Origin: Verrucomicrobiales bacterium
Lineage (GTDB): Bacteria > Verrucomicrobiota > Verrucomicrobiia > Verrucomicrobiales > DEV007
Direction: 5' to 3'
NCBI GenBank assembly: GCA_029213065.1
Contig: JARGPH010000011.1
Span: forward strand, 18,733 to 82,732
DNA length: 64,000 nt
Translations under genes and position numbers: made by a program
Shown here: positions 1 to 15,000 of the stretch, piece by piece
How positions within the stretch are numbered: the first letter of the stretch is position 1
Layout of the letters: every line of letters starts with the position of its first letter
Notes under the pieces: model-generated
Databases searched by the model: none
What the model saw: the letters and a program-made list of their open reading frames with translations, nothing else
What the model was told of the DNA's origin: nothing

Positions 1-3000
1 GTCCCGCCTCCGACAGAGGCATTGGCGATCGCATCGTAATTATCACTGTAGATGTCAGCAGGATTCCCGAGGCCGGCAAAAAGTGAATCAGCTTCGCCAG
101 CAGGAGTGAGCGTGGTTTCAGCACCGGCTGCAGATGCCGAGTTGACTAAACCTCCCGTATCCACCCAATCCCATCGACTGTTCCTCGCGATGAAAGAACT
201 CATGAGAATTGTCGGCGTTTCGAGGTCTTCCCAAAAAGCGACTTCCGCTTCTCCATCAGCAAGATCGCCGCCACCGTTATCATAGTTCCCACTGTTCGTA
301 GTCCGACTGACAATGACCAAATCCGCTGAAGCAAGCAGTGCCTGGTCCGCGAAAGTGAGGGCGTTAAAAGTCCCCGTGGTCACATTGGCACCAAACTGAC
401 TCGTCAGGAAATCAATCGTATCCTGATCGGAGACTGCATTGTCTGTCACCAGAATCACATTGGGTTGCGACGATATAAAATTGACCGAACCGGTCACAAC
501 GAGTTGATCGTAGTTTCCTGCTCCGTCACCGGTCGTCGTACCATCGATGTCGACGATATATTCACCACCGAAGTTCAGATTACCTGTCGCTAAATCTCCT
601 GCGCCACCAACTCCGGGTGCAATGATTCCGGAAGATACGATCTCCGCATCAATAGAGCCGGTTCCTCCCAGGACCGCACCGTCGGCGACCATGTAGGTAT
701 CACCACCGGTATGGGTGCCATTCACATACAAGGTTCCCGATTCGATATCAGTCACGCCTGTGTAAGTATTCGTCCCGCTGAAAATGAAGTCAGAAGGTGC
801 CGCCGTCGAAAGCGACAGACCACCATTGGAAATGTCACCGGATATAATCTTATTCCCGGATCCCACCGAAGTAATCGCACGGGTCGCACCACCGAGATCG
901 ATCGCGTTACTGAAGGTAAATGGATTCACCGAGAGAATCGAGAAATCGCCTCCCACCAGCACTTCATTATCAACCACCGGCTGTTGGAAACCCTGTGCAG
1001 CAACCGTGCCGCCATTGATCGTAAAGGTCCCCGACCCGAGACCATCGCCATTCCCGCTCGTGAGGACGAGCGTGCCATCGTCAAGAGTCATGCCGCCGGC
1101 GAAGGTATTCAGCCCTCCCAGGTTGAGGAAGCCACTGCCGGCCTTCGTCAGGCCACCGGCCCCGGAAATGACACCGTTAATTTTAACAGCGAAATTTCCG
1201 TTGTTGGAAGAGTTGATTGTCGTGATCTGTCGGTCCGTAGCTCCGAGATCAACGTTTCCATCGAAGAACAATGGCCCCACAAAACCGAGTTCCCCCGTCG
1301 TGAAGTCTCCGTTCACGACGACATCATTCGCCAGGGTTACCGGACTGTTGCTATTAACCGTGTTGGTAATCGTGATGCCGTTTTGAAGAGTCAAAACACC
1401 GCTACCGAAACCTGTGTTCTGCGCAACGCGAACGGTGCCGGCGCCAATCGTTGTTCCACCTTCGTAGGTATTTGCCTGTGTAATTGAGAGTGCTCCTGCT
1501 CCGATTTTCCTGAGACTGCCCTGACCGCTGATGGTGTTGTTAAGCACCACATCGTTGCCATTGGTATCGATTGTTCCAGTCACCCCCGGGTTGATGACGA
1601 CGCTTTGAGGGACCGTCATGTCACTGTCCAACTGGACCGTCGCCGACCGGGTAAAGGTGATCGTGTTCGCGGCATTCCCCAGAGCGCCGGCATTGGAAAC
1701 CACCAGGGTACCATTACTGTTATCGAGATCGATACCGCCCGTGAAACTGTTTGCCGCGTTCGTGAGAGTAAGCACGAGACCGCCCTGATGTTCGAGACCG
1801 GTCGTTCCGCTTATGACACCGTTGATCGTAAGATCCCTTTGCAGGAAAATGTCAGACACTCCGGTTTGACTCAACTCAACGTCGCCATCGATCGTGATCG
1901 TTCCCGACGAACTGCCATCTATGATTGTTCCCCGAACAATAAAGCGTTGGGTATCAAGAATCAGATCGGAAGCGATCGTTCTGTCGCCACTGGCGATGAA
2001 CCACTGCTGACCGGAGTCAACATCTGTTCCCACTCGAACGGTATGGCCATCCGCCCCGAGGGCCGTATCGGTTCCCAGAGCCCATCGCGCATTGGAACCA
2101 TGAAGAGTCGTCGTGCCACTCAGGCCGCTGTTATCACCGTTAAAAAAGGCGGCGCCATTGCCGGCCGTTTTTCGGAAGTGGGCATTCGCGGCAGTGATAT
2201 CGGCCTCGATCTCGATAGGATTTCCTTCGGTCCCCAGACTGGTGCCGGGAACCTCATTTACATACACCTTCACCCCATCCGAAGTCAGGTTAAGGGCATG
2301 ACCGCCCGTCAAATTAGCCTCCAAATTCAGTGTTTCGACGTCGAGCGTTACAGCCCCGCCAAAATCGAAATCAACCTCGGAATTCAGCGGTCCGGCAAGG
2401 GTCAGCGTGTCGTTGCTTCCGACCGTATCCGCACCGTTCGCTGACACAAGGCTCAGCCCGGCTGTTACGAGACTCTTCGGAATCCGTACCGTATTGGCAT
2501 CTACGACAGTCACCCCCGCAGTGGAGGAAAACATAACAAGGCTCGAATCAGTGACGATGTAGTCCGTTCCATCATCGGTGATCGTGATATCATCCTGTGA
2601 GTCATTATTGATGTCGGTAATGATGAGCTGCCCGCCAACGACCTCGACACTCGTCTCCGCAAGACCGAAGCTCTCAAGGACAACGTTGTTTCCCGCGGCC
2701 GTCCCGTCTTCCGTGTTGTAACGGACCTGGAACATGTAGTCCTGACCTCCGAAAGTGAGACTGAAAACGTGTCCCTCCGGCATTCCTGTAAACGTGCCGG
2801 TAATCGCATCCGAGGTCGTATCGTTATCGATCAGAACAAAGACTTGTCCCGCCGTAGCAGCGAAATTCAAAGTCAGGTCGAGCGTGCTTCCGGTTAGGTC
2901 CAGCGCACCGTCGCCATCAGTGTCGGCAACAAGGATCTGATCGTGCCCGCCGGCAACACCTGCTCCGGCAGCGCCATCAATCTGAAGTTCAATCGTTCCC

Positions 3001-6000
3001 CCGCTCGCGGTGAAGTCGCCTTGAACCGTCATCGAATCGACCTCTCCGTCGCCCCCGATTTGAAGCGTTCCGCCCTCCTGTTCAAAATCAAAACCGAGCA
3101 CACTGACATCCTTCAAAATACCACCAGTGAGATTGTAATCGGCGATCCCAACTCCATCAGTGATCGATCCATCGAGAATATCGACTTCGCCACCACTCTG
3201 ATTGACCGTTCCGGTACTGCCCTCAGACGTTCCAATCGCCATCCGGACATCGCTTGTTTCGAAAATGGCATCACCGCCAACATTGAGAACGCCGAGGCCA
3301 CGCCCCTCGCCCTTCGTCGTAAGATCGCCATTCAAGGTCTTTATTCCCTCTCCGAGAATAACCGTATTTGCCGTCACCGTTCCGGAATCAAAACTGAGGA
3401 CACCATTGGTAACGGGATTGTAATCATCCCGGGCATCGCGGTATGCAATATCGAGAAGATCCAGCGTGGCATTGAAGGTGCCGCCATTCAGATCGATCGT
3501 TCCCCTCGTGGAATTGGTCGTGCCTCCCTGGGTTTCACCTATGACGAGGTCGGTTTCCGCCCCCGCAGAACCGGAAAGGGTCAGAACGCCACCGGCAGCA
3601 GCGAACTCGACAAGAGCGTTCCCCCTGTGTCCACCCACGGTAAACGTGTCCACCTTGAAGGTGTTCGCAGCTCCCAGCGTCAAGACGCTCTGAGGTTGCT
3701 CGCGATACATTTCCGACTGAGAAATCACGACCGTGGTCGAATCCACGTTATTCGCAGCCGCGAGGAATACATCACCGTCAGTGGTGCCATTGAGGCCGAC
3801 AGTCTTGCGTTCACCCAATACAAAGGTGTTCAGAAATGCGTCAAAAGTGGCCGCGTTTCCTAAATCTAAAACGCCGGTGGTATTGAGTGCTGTATTGCCA
3901 TTGTATCCCACATACAAATTCGCGCGATCCGAAGACGTTCCGACAGTCAGCACAGCGTCATCCTCAATCGTGAGCGTTCCATCCGAACCCTTCTTCCCGA
4001 TAAAAATATCATCAGCGAGAATGGTGTTGTCATCGCCGAGCTTCACACTCCCGAGCGATTTCAGGGCACTGGAAGACTGATTATCGGCGACCGTCACCGT
4101 TTCAACATCAATATCGACGGTACCAGCGGCGGAAAAATCGATCGTTCCCGTCGTCACTGCGGCGACAGCGGCGTCATCATTGATCGCGGCTGAAAGCTCT
4201 GTTCCGGCACCATCTCCAACCTGCACGCTGCTTCCAAGCACAGTGACAAGAGCAGATTTCCCGTTCTTCCCGGAAAGAAGATTATCCACCGCGAGATTTC
4301 CACTAACGGTGAAAGTTCCCCCTTCGATTAAAACAGAACTGGAACTGGTCGTGGGAAAGGTCTCTGCTGCTCCGGCATTAACGCCCCGAACAACATCACC
4401 GGAAACATCAAAAGAACCACCACCCATCGTGATCGTTCCCTCCGCGATTTTCGGAGAGCCTCCAGTCGTGTCGTTCGTCCCGTTTTTCGTATAGTTGCCC
4501 AGTAAGACCGAATTGGCAGTGATACTATTGCCCGCACTTTCGCCAATCGTCAGCGTTCCTCTTGCACTTCCCCGACCGGCTCCGGCACCTGCAATATCTG
4601 AAGCGTAATCCCCAATCACCAACTCATCAAGATCTGCTACGAAAACCCCACCGGAGAGATCCATCGTCCCTCTCGCGGTCGAAGACGTAATCGAATCGCT
4701 GTTATCCCCGACTCTCAAATCAGTCGCAGCATTAATCAACCCGTCCAGACTCAACGTTCCAGCGGATGCAAACGAGACATTTCCGGTCCCCTTATGCCCG
4801 CCCACAATAAAGGTATCAACCTTGAATGTATTGGAAGCGCCCAGGTTCAAATTACCGGTCACAGTCTGAACATTCCCGCCATCGATCTGTCCCATGATGA
4901 GAACAGATGCATCGACCGTGTTGTCGGCACTCAGATTCACGGTGCCAGTTACATCCCCCCCACCTGTATTGTTCGTCAGTTTGCCGGCCTGGAAGAGACT
5001 TACATCAGCAGTAAACGAATCTGCAGCCGAAACATCGAAAACACCCGTGGTGTGGGCTTCGAGACTCTGAGTCCGCTGGGCAATCATAATAACGTCCCCG
5101 GTTCCATCTCCGTTTCCGACAACAGCGTCTCCGCCGCTCACGGTCAAATTCGCGTCACCACCTTCGAGTGCGACATAAACGGAATCAGACGAGAATCCAT
5201 CCTGAAACTCAATCGTTCCCGTATATGTCAATGTCAGGACATCCAAGCCGGTCGCAGCACCGCTGAAGGTTCCGTTGCCGGTTCCTGTCGTCAGAGTAAG
5301 ATCCATACCTCCGCCGTTGAGAGTCCCGGTGACACTCACACTACCATTGGCATCTGAAGTATCCCAAACGACATCATTGATCAGGGTGACGTCACCATTC
5401 AAGGCAATCGAGTCGGCTTTGATGCCCGAAGCGACACGGATTATTTCCGCGTTGATCGTCACTGCTCCGTTGATGTCGGCGGGAAGACTTGAGATCGTCA
5501 CTTGATCTGTTTCCGTAGACGGCGTCGGATTCGCGGTTCCAACTTCCAGCCCACCTGTCACCGAACTCACTTTAACGTGAATCTCACTTCCGCTGACACG
5601 ATTCGCATCCGCAGCGGTGAGCGTTGTCGTGAGAGCAAGCGGAGTCGTGTTCGTATCCTTGATCACATAGTAATCCACTCCTCCAATATTCTGCACCGAA
5701 ATATCGATCTTGTCCGCAGACTCATTGTTGATGTCACTGATGACGAGATCACCACCGACGATTTCCACACTCGTATCAGCCGCTCCGAAACTTGTCAGGA
5801 CAACGTTGTTCCCCGCAGTGGTTCCATCCTCAGTCGTGTAATCGATCTGGAACACGTAATTCGCGCCCCCGAAGGCCAGCTCAAAGACATGGTCATCGGG
5901 CAAACCGGCAAAGGTCCCCGTCACCGCATCGGCAGTGGTATCATTGTCTATCAAAACAAAGCTCTGACCTGCCGCGGGAGCAAAATTCAGGACTAGGTCA

Positions 6001-9000
6001 AGCGTGCTTCCGGTGAGATCGACCGTCCCGTCGCCATCCGAATCTGCGACCACAATCTGATCGTGTCCTCCCGCGACCCCGGCACCTGCCGTTCCGTCGA
6101 GTTGAATTTCAATGGAACCGCCGCTCGCGGTGAAGTCGCCGGCAATCGTTGTGTCATCAGCTGCCCCGTCGGCGCCCACTTGAAAAACGCCACCCTGCTG
6201 AGTCGTTGCGAACTCAATCGTTTCGACATCTTTCAAGGTGCCGCCGGTGAAATTAAACACTTCGGTTCCATCTCCCTGTGGGATGACACCATCAGTGAGA
6301 TCAAGAACACCACCACTCAGGTTAATCGTTCCGATCGCAACACGGCCATCCGTCACCGTCGTCATGGAAAGAGTGTCATTTATCGTGAAAACACCGCCAC
6401 TGATATCAATCGTCGCCGTGGCAGCATTCCAGAATTGACCTGAGCGATTCGCCATATCGACGGTATTGGCAGTGAATGTGCCGCCATCAAACAGAAGTCG
6501 ACCACTCACCTGACCGTTCGGCGCAGGACTGATCGTCGAGTGCCATCCGGGCATCGTCCGGTAGGCTATCACCAACGCGTCCGCGAAAACGTCCACATCG
6601 TGTCCCCGCAAATCGAGCAGCCCCTGGATGTGAGCCCCCGTCCCCGCATTCGTATTCGCGCCGACGGTGATATCAGCACCGCTCACGCCATCTTTCGCCC
6701 GAATCGTAAGAGTCCCGGCACTACCGGCTGACTGTGAAGCAAACTTTACCGTACCGTTCCCTTTACTGATACCGAGGTCAAATGCATCGACATTGAACAC
6801 GTTGCTTCCAGCACCGAGAATCATTGTCGAACTTCCCGAATTCTGTCCCCTCGTATCACTGACATTCACCGTATCCGCAGTGATCGTGTTCGCTGTATCT
6901 GAAAGCGTGAACGTGCCGCGATTCTGCCGGCCATACCCGATTCGAAAATCGATCACGTTGGCACTCAAAGCGCCTAACCCTGACAGATCAACTGTCGTCG
7001 TATTGGCAATCGTATTGCTATCGCTCTCATCCCCGATCTCCACAGAATCTCCCGTGACGCTCAAAGTGCCATTTCCTGTCACGGTAACATCAGTGATCAG
7101 ACCATTGGTGTCACGTTCCCCGAAAAGCAAATTACCGATCACGCTCAACGTCTCGCCCGCGTCGATCGTAACGACACTGGCGCTCACTGTTTTGGATTGA
7201 AAAGCGACGTCCTCACCCGTGAGTGTGACATTACCGTCCAGGTCGACCGACCCGTCGTAGGTCTGAGTTCCTGTCGCAGTGACATCAGCCTCCAGATTGA
7301 TCACTTCCGCAGCAATGACGACATCACCGCCAAGCGTCAGCGCACTGGAAATGGTGAAGGTGTCGAGAGGCGTTCCCGCCGCCGCATTCTCCGTCACCAC
7401 TTGCAATCCTCCGGTCACATCAGAAACGAGGATCCGAATTTCGTTCGCACCGCCATGGAGCGCCCCGGGATGAGATGAAGTGAGAGCCAAAGTCGTATCG
7501 GCATCACGAACCACGTAGTAGTCGTTGCCACCGATATTCTGAATCGAAATATCGAGCTGATCAGCGGTCTCGTTCCCTATGTCGGTGATCACGAGATCAT
7601 TCCCCACAATCTCGACACTGGTCTCGGGAGCACCATTTGCGACGAGGACGACATCGTTTCCGCTTCCCGTTGCAAGGGTGGCTGCATTATTGATATCAAC
7701 GACCGATGCATCGACGTTGTAAAGAAGCGTGAACACGACCGGACCGGAACCATCATTCAGCTCGATCCCGGCGCCGTGAGGAAGATCGTTTCCGCCGGCG
7801 TCCTTGAAGAGCCCATCCACGGGATCGGTTGCGAAATCATTTCCATCGTTTTCGATGATCGTAAATTTCTCGCCACGAACCGCGCCATAGTTAAGCGTCA
7901 CATCAAGGATCGCACCGCCAAGATCGACGGAGCCGGTAACATCAAGTTGATCGTAACCGGTGTCAGGCGTGGCACTGTCCAACTGCACGCTGAACGTCGA
8001 ACTCGCGTCGAGCGTCACATCGCCTGTGGAAAGATCATCCGTGATATCAGCCGGAGCAGATAGACCGCTATCGATTTTCCCGCCGGTCGCAGTGACCGCT
8101 CCGGCAACAGCTCCGGTGCCTCCGAGAAGGGCCGTCGTCTCCACAACAACCTCTCCGGTTCCGGTCGCAGAACCGCTGGAGTTATTGGCCATCAGTGCTC
8201 CAGCCTTAACCGTAGTTCCGCCATTGTAAGTGTTCGCCGCATTGAGGGTCAGCGTTCCTGAGCCCTCCTTTACGAGAGAATTATCCGTCTCAACGACGCG
8301 AGGTTCCAACTCTTGAACCAGAATCGCCATTCTTTTCACCGAATAGCTGTCGATATTATTACTGAAGGTCCAATCAAGGTCTACGCTAGATTGGCTGCCG
8401 ATTCCCAAATCGCCCGACCCCCGCCAGTCGTTGTAAGCGAAGATTGTTTGGCCTGCCGTACCCGGTCCCGTGCCATCGAGATCATGGTTGTGAATCTGAA
8501 ATGAACCATAGCCCAAACTGGTGCTCGCGCCGCTGTCGCCAAAATCGAAACCTGATCCGGCATTCGGAATCGAATTCCCATTCGAACCGCCATAGTTCGA
8601 CGGCCAGATTTCAATATTTCCGGTCGATAATCCCGTTCCCGTTGTGATACCTGAACCCGCCGAAGCAAATACGTTCATGTTATTCACGATCTGCTGGTGA
8701 ACGAAGAGATCCGAACCGTTTGGAATTCCGATCTCAGCCAGATCTGTCGTAAAGGCATCCATCGAGACATAAACCCACTCCAAACCGCTACCGCTATCGA
8801 GTTCCAGGTAATACGCAACCCGATCAAATGGCTGAACCGTGGCCGTATTATTCACCGCGTAGGGAAATGGATTGCTGCCATTCACACCATCATCGGGAAT
8901 CAATTCGTATGCGAGAACATAGCCATTCGCCTCAGCCACATTCGTGAACACCTGACTCGCGGCGAGGCTGTTTTCAACGGGGTCCACCCCGACATCCATA

Positions 9001-12000
9001 CCCGCTCCGGAAATCTCTCCATTCACAACAACATCTCCCGAGCCATTTGCAACGAGCCTCGAGGATTTCAGATCAATATTGGAATCGATCGTCAAGGTAT
9101 CAGCCGAACATCCAATCCCGATCTGACCGAGGCTGACAACTTCAGCGAGAATGGAAGCACTCGCCGCGATCGTATTGTCCCCCCTCACATTCACGAGCGC
9201 GCCGTCTCCACTTCCAACCCCATTCAAGGTGATCGTCTCCCCCCCGATTGCAAGGTCAGCACTTCCATTGAGCATGCTGTCATCCGCAAGGTCGGCACAA
9301 GTGTTGTCGAGAGCCAGAACCGCTCCGTCTTTCACGGTGGTACCCCCATCGACAGTTCCCAGCGCGTTGTTATGTCCAACAACAAGGGTCCCTGCTTCGA
9401 CGCTGGTTTCACCGGTGTAACTGTTGTCACCGGCGAGGGTGAGCGATCCGGTGCCGAGCTTGGTAATGTCGTTGGCAAAAGAAACGGAAGCACTGTTTTC
9501 GAACGTTCCGGCAATACCGTATTTCACCGCAAGGTAGTTTTCGACGTACTGCCTTTCCGCAGTGCTCAAGGCGTGATCAAAAGCCAAAACCTCGGCCGTA
9601 TCAAAACGGGCATTGCTCCATGCATCTGTCCTCGTGCCCACAATATACTCTCTCTCCTGAGTCCCGTTGGCAGCTCCGGCAGCGACCTGGAGCACCATAT
9701 ACTCTCCGGCATCAATGCCGCCCATATCGAAATTGTTGGCAGAAGAAACCGAAACACCATTTCTCGTGACAGCGGAAGGCAACTCACTGCCCCAGAACCT
9801 GTCTTCATTCCCCTGAAACATCCACATGCGATCTGCTTCATCCTCGTCTTTGACACCAATGGGAGCTCCCCAGTCGGGACCGAAAGTTGTCCGCGTGGCA
9901 CCGTTTCCATCCTGCCCCGCACGGAAAACCAGATAGACATCCCCCGCAAAGTATTCCTTGCCGGGAAACTCCATCTGCAGGTTCTCGTTGTTGCCATTGA
10001 ACCTCACCGCAGGATTCCCGTTGATCTCATTTGTCTCAAACGTCGGCGTGCCGGTATAGCTGACGAGATCCCGCCCGTTACCGGATTGATCCGCCCACGC
10101 GGTCACAAGGTCCCCGTCGCTCAATGTCAGGGCGGAAGCATCATACCATGCCTCCAAACCGGGGATAGCAGCCGGACCGGGATCAGATCCGGGAGCCGCA
10201 CCGCTGATATTACCCTTGAGTGTAATGTCACCAGCGCCGTCAACAGTCAGTTCACTGAAGCCCAGGTTAAGCGAACCGTTCAGAGTCAATTCTGTACCCG
10301 CAGCGTCGTTCGCAATCTTGAAATCAAGCCCGCCGAATACAGCGATATCTCCTTCTATGGTATTATCGCCGCTTACATTCACGAGAACGCCGGACTGTCC
10401 GCTCGCCCCGATTCCACTCAGATTGATGGAAGCCGCTGTAATCTCAATACCCGGAGCGCCACCGTCGACTGCGAGAGTCGCATCATTATTTACGGTTACG
10501 GTTCCCTCACCATTACCCAGTGCGGTATCATGCGACACCACGAGAACTCCATCTTGAACCGTCGTGTCTCCGTTGTAGCTGTTCGCTCCCGCGAGAGTCG
10601 TCGTTCCGGCCCCGAACTTGGTCACATCGTTATCAATTGTCACGGGAATATATCCCGTCCACAAACCGGCTTGTGCCGGATCACCGGGATTAACATCGCT
10701 CAGCGAAGCACCGGACGGCAACTTGAATTGAAATCCGGCGGCCGAGTTTCCGCCACCTTCCAACTGAGTGAAGGCAACCAGATAACGGCCCGTGCCGAGT
10801 GGATTCGTTAAATTGACCGTTTTGAGGCCACCATCGTTATAGGCAACCTGCTCGCCGCGATTCGATCCTCTCCCCGGACTTGTCGATTCGAGAACACCGT
10901 CCTGATCGAGATCGATCCACATTCCGGTCCAGTCGTCCTGAAGGACTCGCTGCAATTGGAGGATACCGGTTTCTGTCGTGTTCAGATAGCCTACCCAGAC
11001 ATTAACGAAATTATCGGTGTAACCCGAAATGCTCGTGTCAAAAACGCCGGAAGCCAAAAGCGACGCTTCATCGGGGAAGCGCAGGGCTCCTGTCAAAAGT
11101 GCTTCGCCCGTGTACGAGGAATGCCCGGCGGGATCGCCCGAGTTCAAACCGCCGCCGTTGTTGTTTAAATCAAAAACCGCGTCACCGGAGTCGCGGCGGA
11201 ACCCATAGTGATTCAAAAAGTTCACGTCATTGGTTCCCGTTCCATTTCCGAAATCCGTGTTAACTGTCAGATCACCGGCGCCACCCAGTTTGATATCTCC
11301 GGTAAGCCCCAGATTCAGAGTGAAGGTGTCATCGAGAGTGACCTTACCGCTGATGACTTCAACGGTTCCGTCGTCGACATTAAGTGTCTTCAATGCGGTC
11401 GATCCATCGTAGGTCGCCGATCCGGTAAGCTGGAACTCAATCGCTTCTCCACTATCAACATTCAGAGACTCGGTCTGCCCGAGTCCATCACTCTTCAGAA
11501 TACGGAGCTGGCCGAAATCCAAAGTGACATTGCCAATCGTCGGGTTACTCCCATTCAAAATGAGACGACTCACCATGTTGGAGCCGGTCTTTGACAGAGT
11601 AAAGCCGCCGCCCACGACTTCATTCACGATCGTGAGAGTGCCATTGTAGACGTAGATCGACGCGTCGCCGGTCATTGTGACATTGCCCGACAGTACCCCG
11701 GTGCCACCCTCTTTTCGAATCGCCCCCTCAGTTCCACGGCCATCACCGCTGATCACAAAATCGTTGCTGTGATCGAGGTCACTACGCAAAATGATTCCCG
11801 CGTCACTGCCGTTGGCTATCGTCACGGTGTTGCCGACTCCGAGTGCTCCATCTTTAGCATGTACATCGAGGCGACCTAAATTTTCAGCAAGGCCGATCCC
11901 TGCCTCGCCAACCGTGACATCGCCCGTAAACTCTGAATTGATCGCGTGAAAATCAACCCGGTCACTGCCGACGACAAAGAGATCGCCGGTGCCCGTAATC

Positions 12001-15000
12001 GGTGAGTCCAGATTAATGCGACTGTCCGCATCGAGAGTCAGATCAAAAGCCCCCATCGTGATGCCATTCCGGATACTCAGTTCATTCCCATTGTCAGAAT
12101 GAATTCGCGCATCACCGGCAAGTGTGATCGGGCCGTTGAGCGCAGCATTGCCTCCGCTCTGCTTAACGATCGCCGCTCCAAATTTGGCGTTCCCTGTCCC
12201 GCTAATGGTGAGGACTTCGTCTACTGAGGTCCCGCCACCGATCGCGAGGGCACCGCCCGCTTCGACAGTGGTGCCTCCGTTTGCGATAGTGTTAGGTGAA
12301 GTCAGGAGGGTAAAATTATCCAAACCAATCCGCCCTCCGAGGTCGGTATCCGTTCGTCGGATCTCGATGACATTATCCCCGGTTGTCGCGAAGACATCTG
12401 CGCCGTTAAATCTCACGGTGCGAATATCGCCATCGGAAGCATGGGTACCGGTGAAGACCGTAACGCCGTTAACCGTCACTTCATACGGTATCGCCGCGAT
12501 CGGAACCCAAGAGGTTCCAAAGTCCATCTCAAGGCGGAAATCATTCGAAAGATCTCCGGCTGGCAGATTGAAGTGAATCGAGTTAGCGGGATCGCTGTTC
12601 GACAGCTCGCGCTCGAAGGTATTTGCGGCTTCATCTGCAGCGGGATTCAGGTCGGAATTTCCGTCAGCACGCGCCGCGTAGCTCCCCGCAAAGTAGTAGT
12701 GCTCGTCGCTGGAGTTACTGCTGAAACTGTTCCAGTTGTTCGTATTCGTTCCCAGCTGCCAAACCTGAGTAAACCCGGAGTCGTATCCCCCCAGCGAATA
12801 GTCTTCGTAAGTGATCACCGAGGAACCGTTGCCGATCGTGGTTTCGCCTGAGTAGCGGTTGTTCGTGGTGAGATGGACGCAGCCATCACCGCTGATTGCG
12901 AGATCCGAAGGGGAAGCGGTCTCAGTGATGTCCGGTAGCGTGACCGAGACCTCGTTTCCAAGGTTCACCGTCGCAGCATCGGTTATCTGCACACTCGCAA
13001 ATTCAAGAGACTTATTCTCCGTCTCCCCATTGATATTGATCGTGGCATCCGCCGCGATCGTCAAATCGCCCAGGGTCGCTGCCCCGACCCCACTCTGAAT
13101 TGTGATCGTGGAATTTCCAATCACGGTGACATCATTCGTCAGCGTCGTTGGACTACCGTAGTACTTGTCCATCAGATAAGCCTCCACCCCGAGACGGTCA
13201 GCAGCGCTGATGTTGTCATAGGCGATGATCTCGGCCGTATCGAAACGGCTGTTCGCCCACGCGTCGGTCCGGGTTCCTACAATATACTCACGAACCTGTG
13301 TACCGTTGTTAGGACCCGCCGTGACATTGAGCACCATGTACTCACCCATCGAGGCGTTCCCCGTGGCTGCCGACATATCGAAGTTACTGGAGGACGGAAT
13401 ATCGATACCATTCCATCTCACCCCCGAAGGCAGTTCGCTGCCCCAGAACCGGTCTTCGTTGCCCTGGAACATCCACATCCGATCATTGTCGTTTCCATCC
13501 TTCACCCCGATCGGAGCACCCCAATCAGGCCCGAACGTGGTTCTGTTTGAAGTGGCTGAGTCACCGTCCTGCCCCGCGCGGAATACGATGAAAACGTCCT
13601 TTGCAAAGTATTCGGTGGCAGTGGCAACCATCTGCAGATTCTCGTTGTTACCATTAAACCTGACCGCGGGCTGACCATTAATCTCATCAGTGGCGAGAGT
13701 CGGACTGCCCGTGTAACTGACTAGGTCGCGCCCGTTACCTGACTGGTCTGCCCAGCCCGTTACGAGATCTCCATCGGCAAGCCCCGTTATCGTCCCGGCA
13801 TCATACCACGCCTGCATGTTTGCACTCGTTGGCAATGCCGGCGGAGTCGAGACATCTGAAAGCGTCATCGTGCCTCCGTTCAAAAACACTTCAGCATCAC
13901 CGAGACCGCTGGCTCCGCCGTCCGTTCCAACGATCAGCTCGCCGCCGGTGCTTACCTGGATGTCGACCGCTGCGTCCAAACTGTTCGTTGAATTCGCGAG
14001 GTTGAGAGGTCCCGCATCCACAGTGATCCCTCCCCCGACGGACGTAATCTGCGCATCGACGGTGGACTCATCGACCACCGATACAGTCCATGTATTTCCG
14101 GCCAGATCGATGCTGCCCGTGGCCGAAAACTGATTCGCTGTGATAGCAAGATTACCACCGAGCGTAACCGCACCTGCAAAACTCTGATCCCCCGTTCCGG
14201 TGTTCACCATCGCGCTGTCGATATGGATCGACTCCACATTCAAAATAAGATCGGTATTGGATCCTGAGAGATCCAAGTCAGTCGAAAGTGTCAGGACATC
14301 TCCCGCCGCGCCATTCACGGTGATGGAATCAGATGGCGCCACGAAATCTGTCGACTCAAATGTCGGCACTGCGTCCGTGCTCTCGAGTGTGAAAATTCCT
14401 CCTGACTGACTTAACTGCGCATTGTCAGCTCCCGCAGGAAGGTTGAAAACGAATGCCGTCGCTGTGCTTCCAGTCATGTCGACCGGCTCCAAACCTGAGT
14501 ATTCCACCTCGATGTCGGTGTCTAAATCATTGTCGAGATCAAAGGTTCCACTCGAACCGTCAGTCATATTGTGCACGACTGTAGTGAATACCCCATTGGT
14601 AATCTTCAACTCATCGCCATTGCCGGCACCACCGAGGAAAACAATCTTCTGTTGAATGGAAGCGCCATTCCGATTCGCCGGATTCGTGATCTGACCAAAA
14701 TCGAGAGTGAGGACATCAACCCCGCCTCTCGTATCAAAATCAATCCGGTCGATCCCCGCCGCAGTGAGATCTGCGAAGGAGACAAAAATTTCGTTGGCCG
14801 AAATACGCTCCGCCCCCGGGATGGGGGTGTCCATGACTTCGTTTGAAGTAATGAGATAGCCATTATCGGTCAGTGTCAGGGTCAGCTCATCATCTGAATC
14901 GGCAGCGCCATTAACATCAGTAAGAACCAGACTGGTTCCTGAAATGGCCACCGAAGTTTCAACGGTCCCCGCGGAAGTCAGGCTCACTTCGTCGTTGAGA

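Noticed and set aside
8697-10811. 704-codon open frame on the plus strand, and other long plus-strand frames (e.g. 15663-16583, 34597-35715, 47032-48087)
   Set aside because: They are fully antisense to giants A or B, show no signal, domain or repeat logic, and arise because the repeat codons (GAT, ATC, ACC, GGT) seldom give stops on the other strand.
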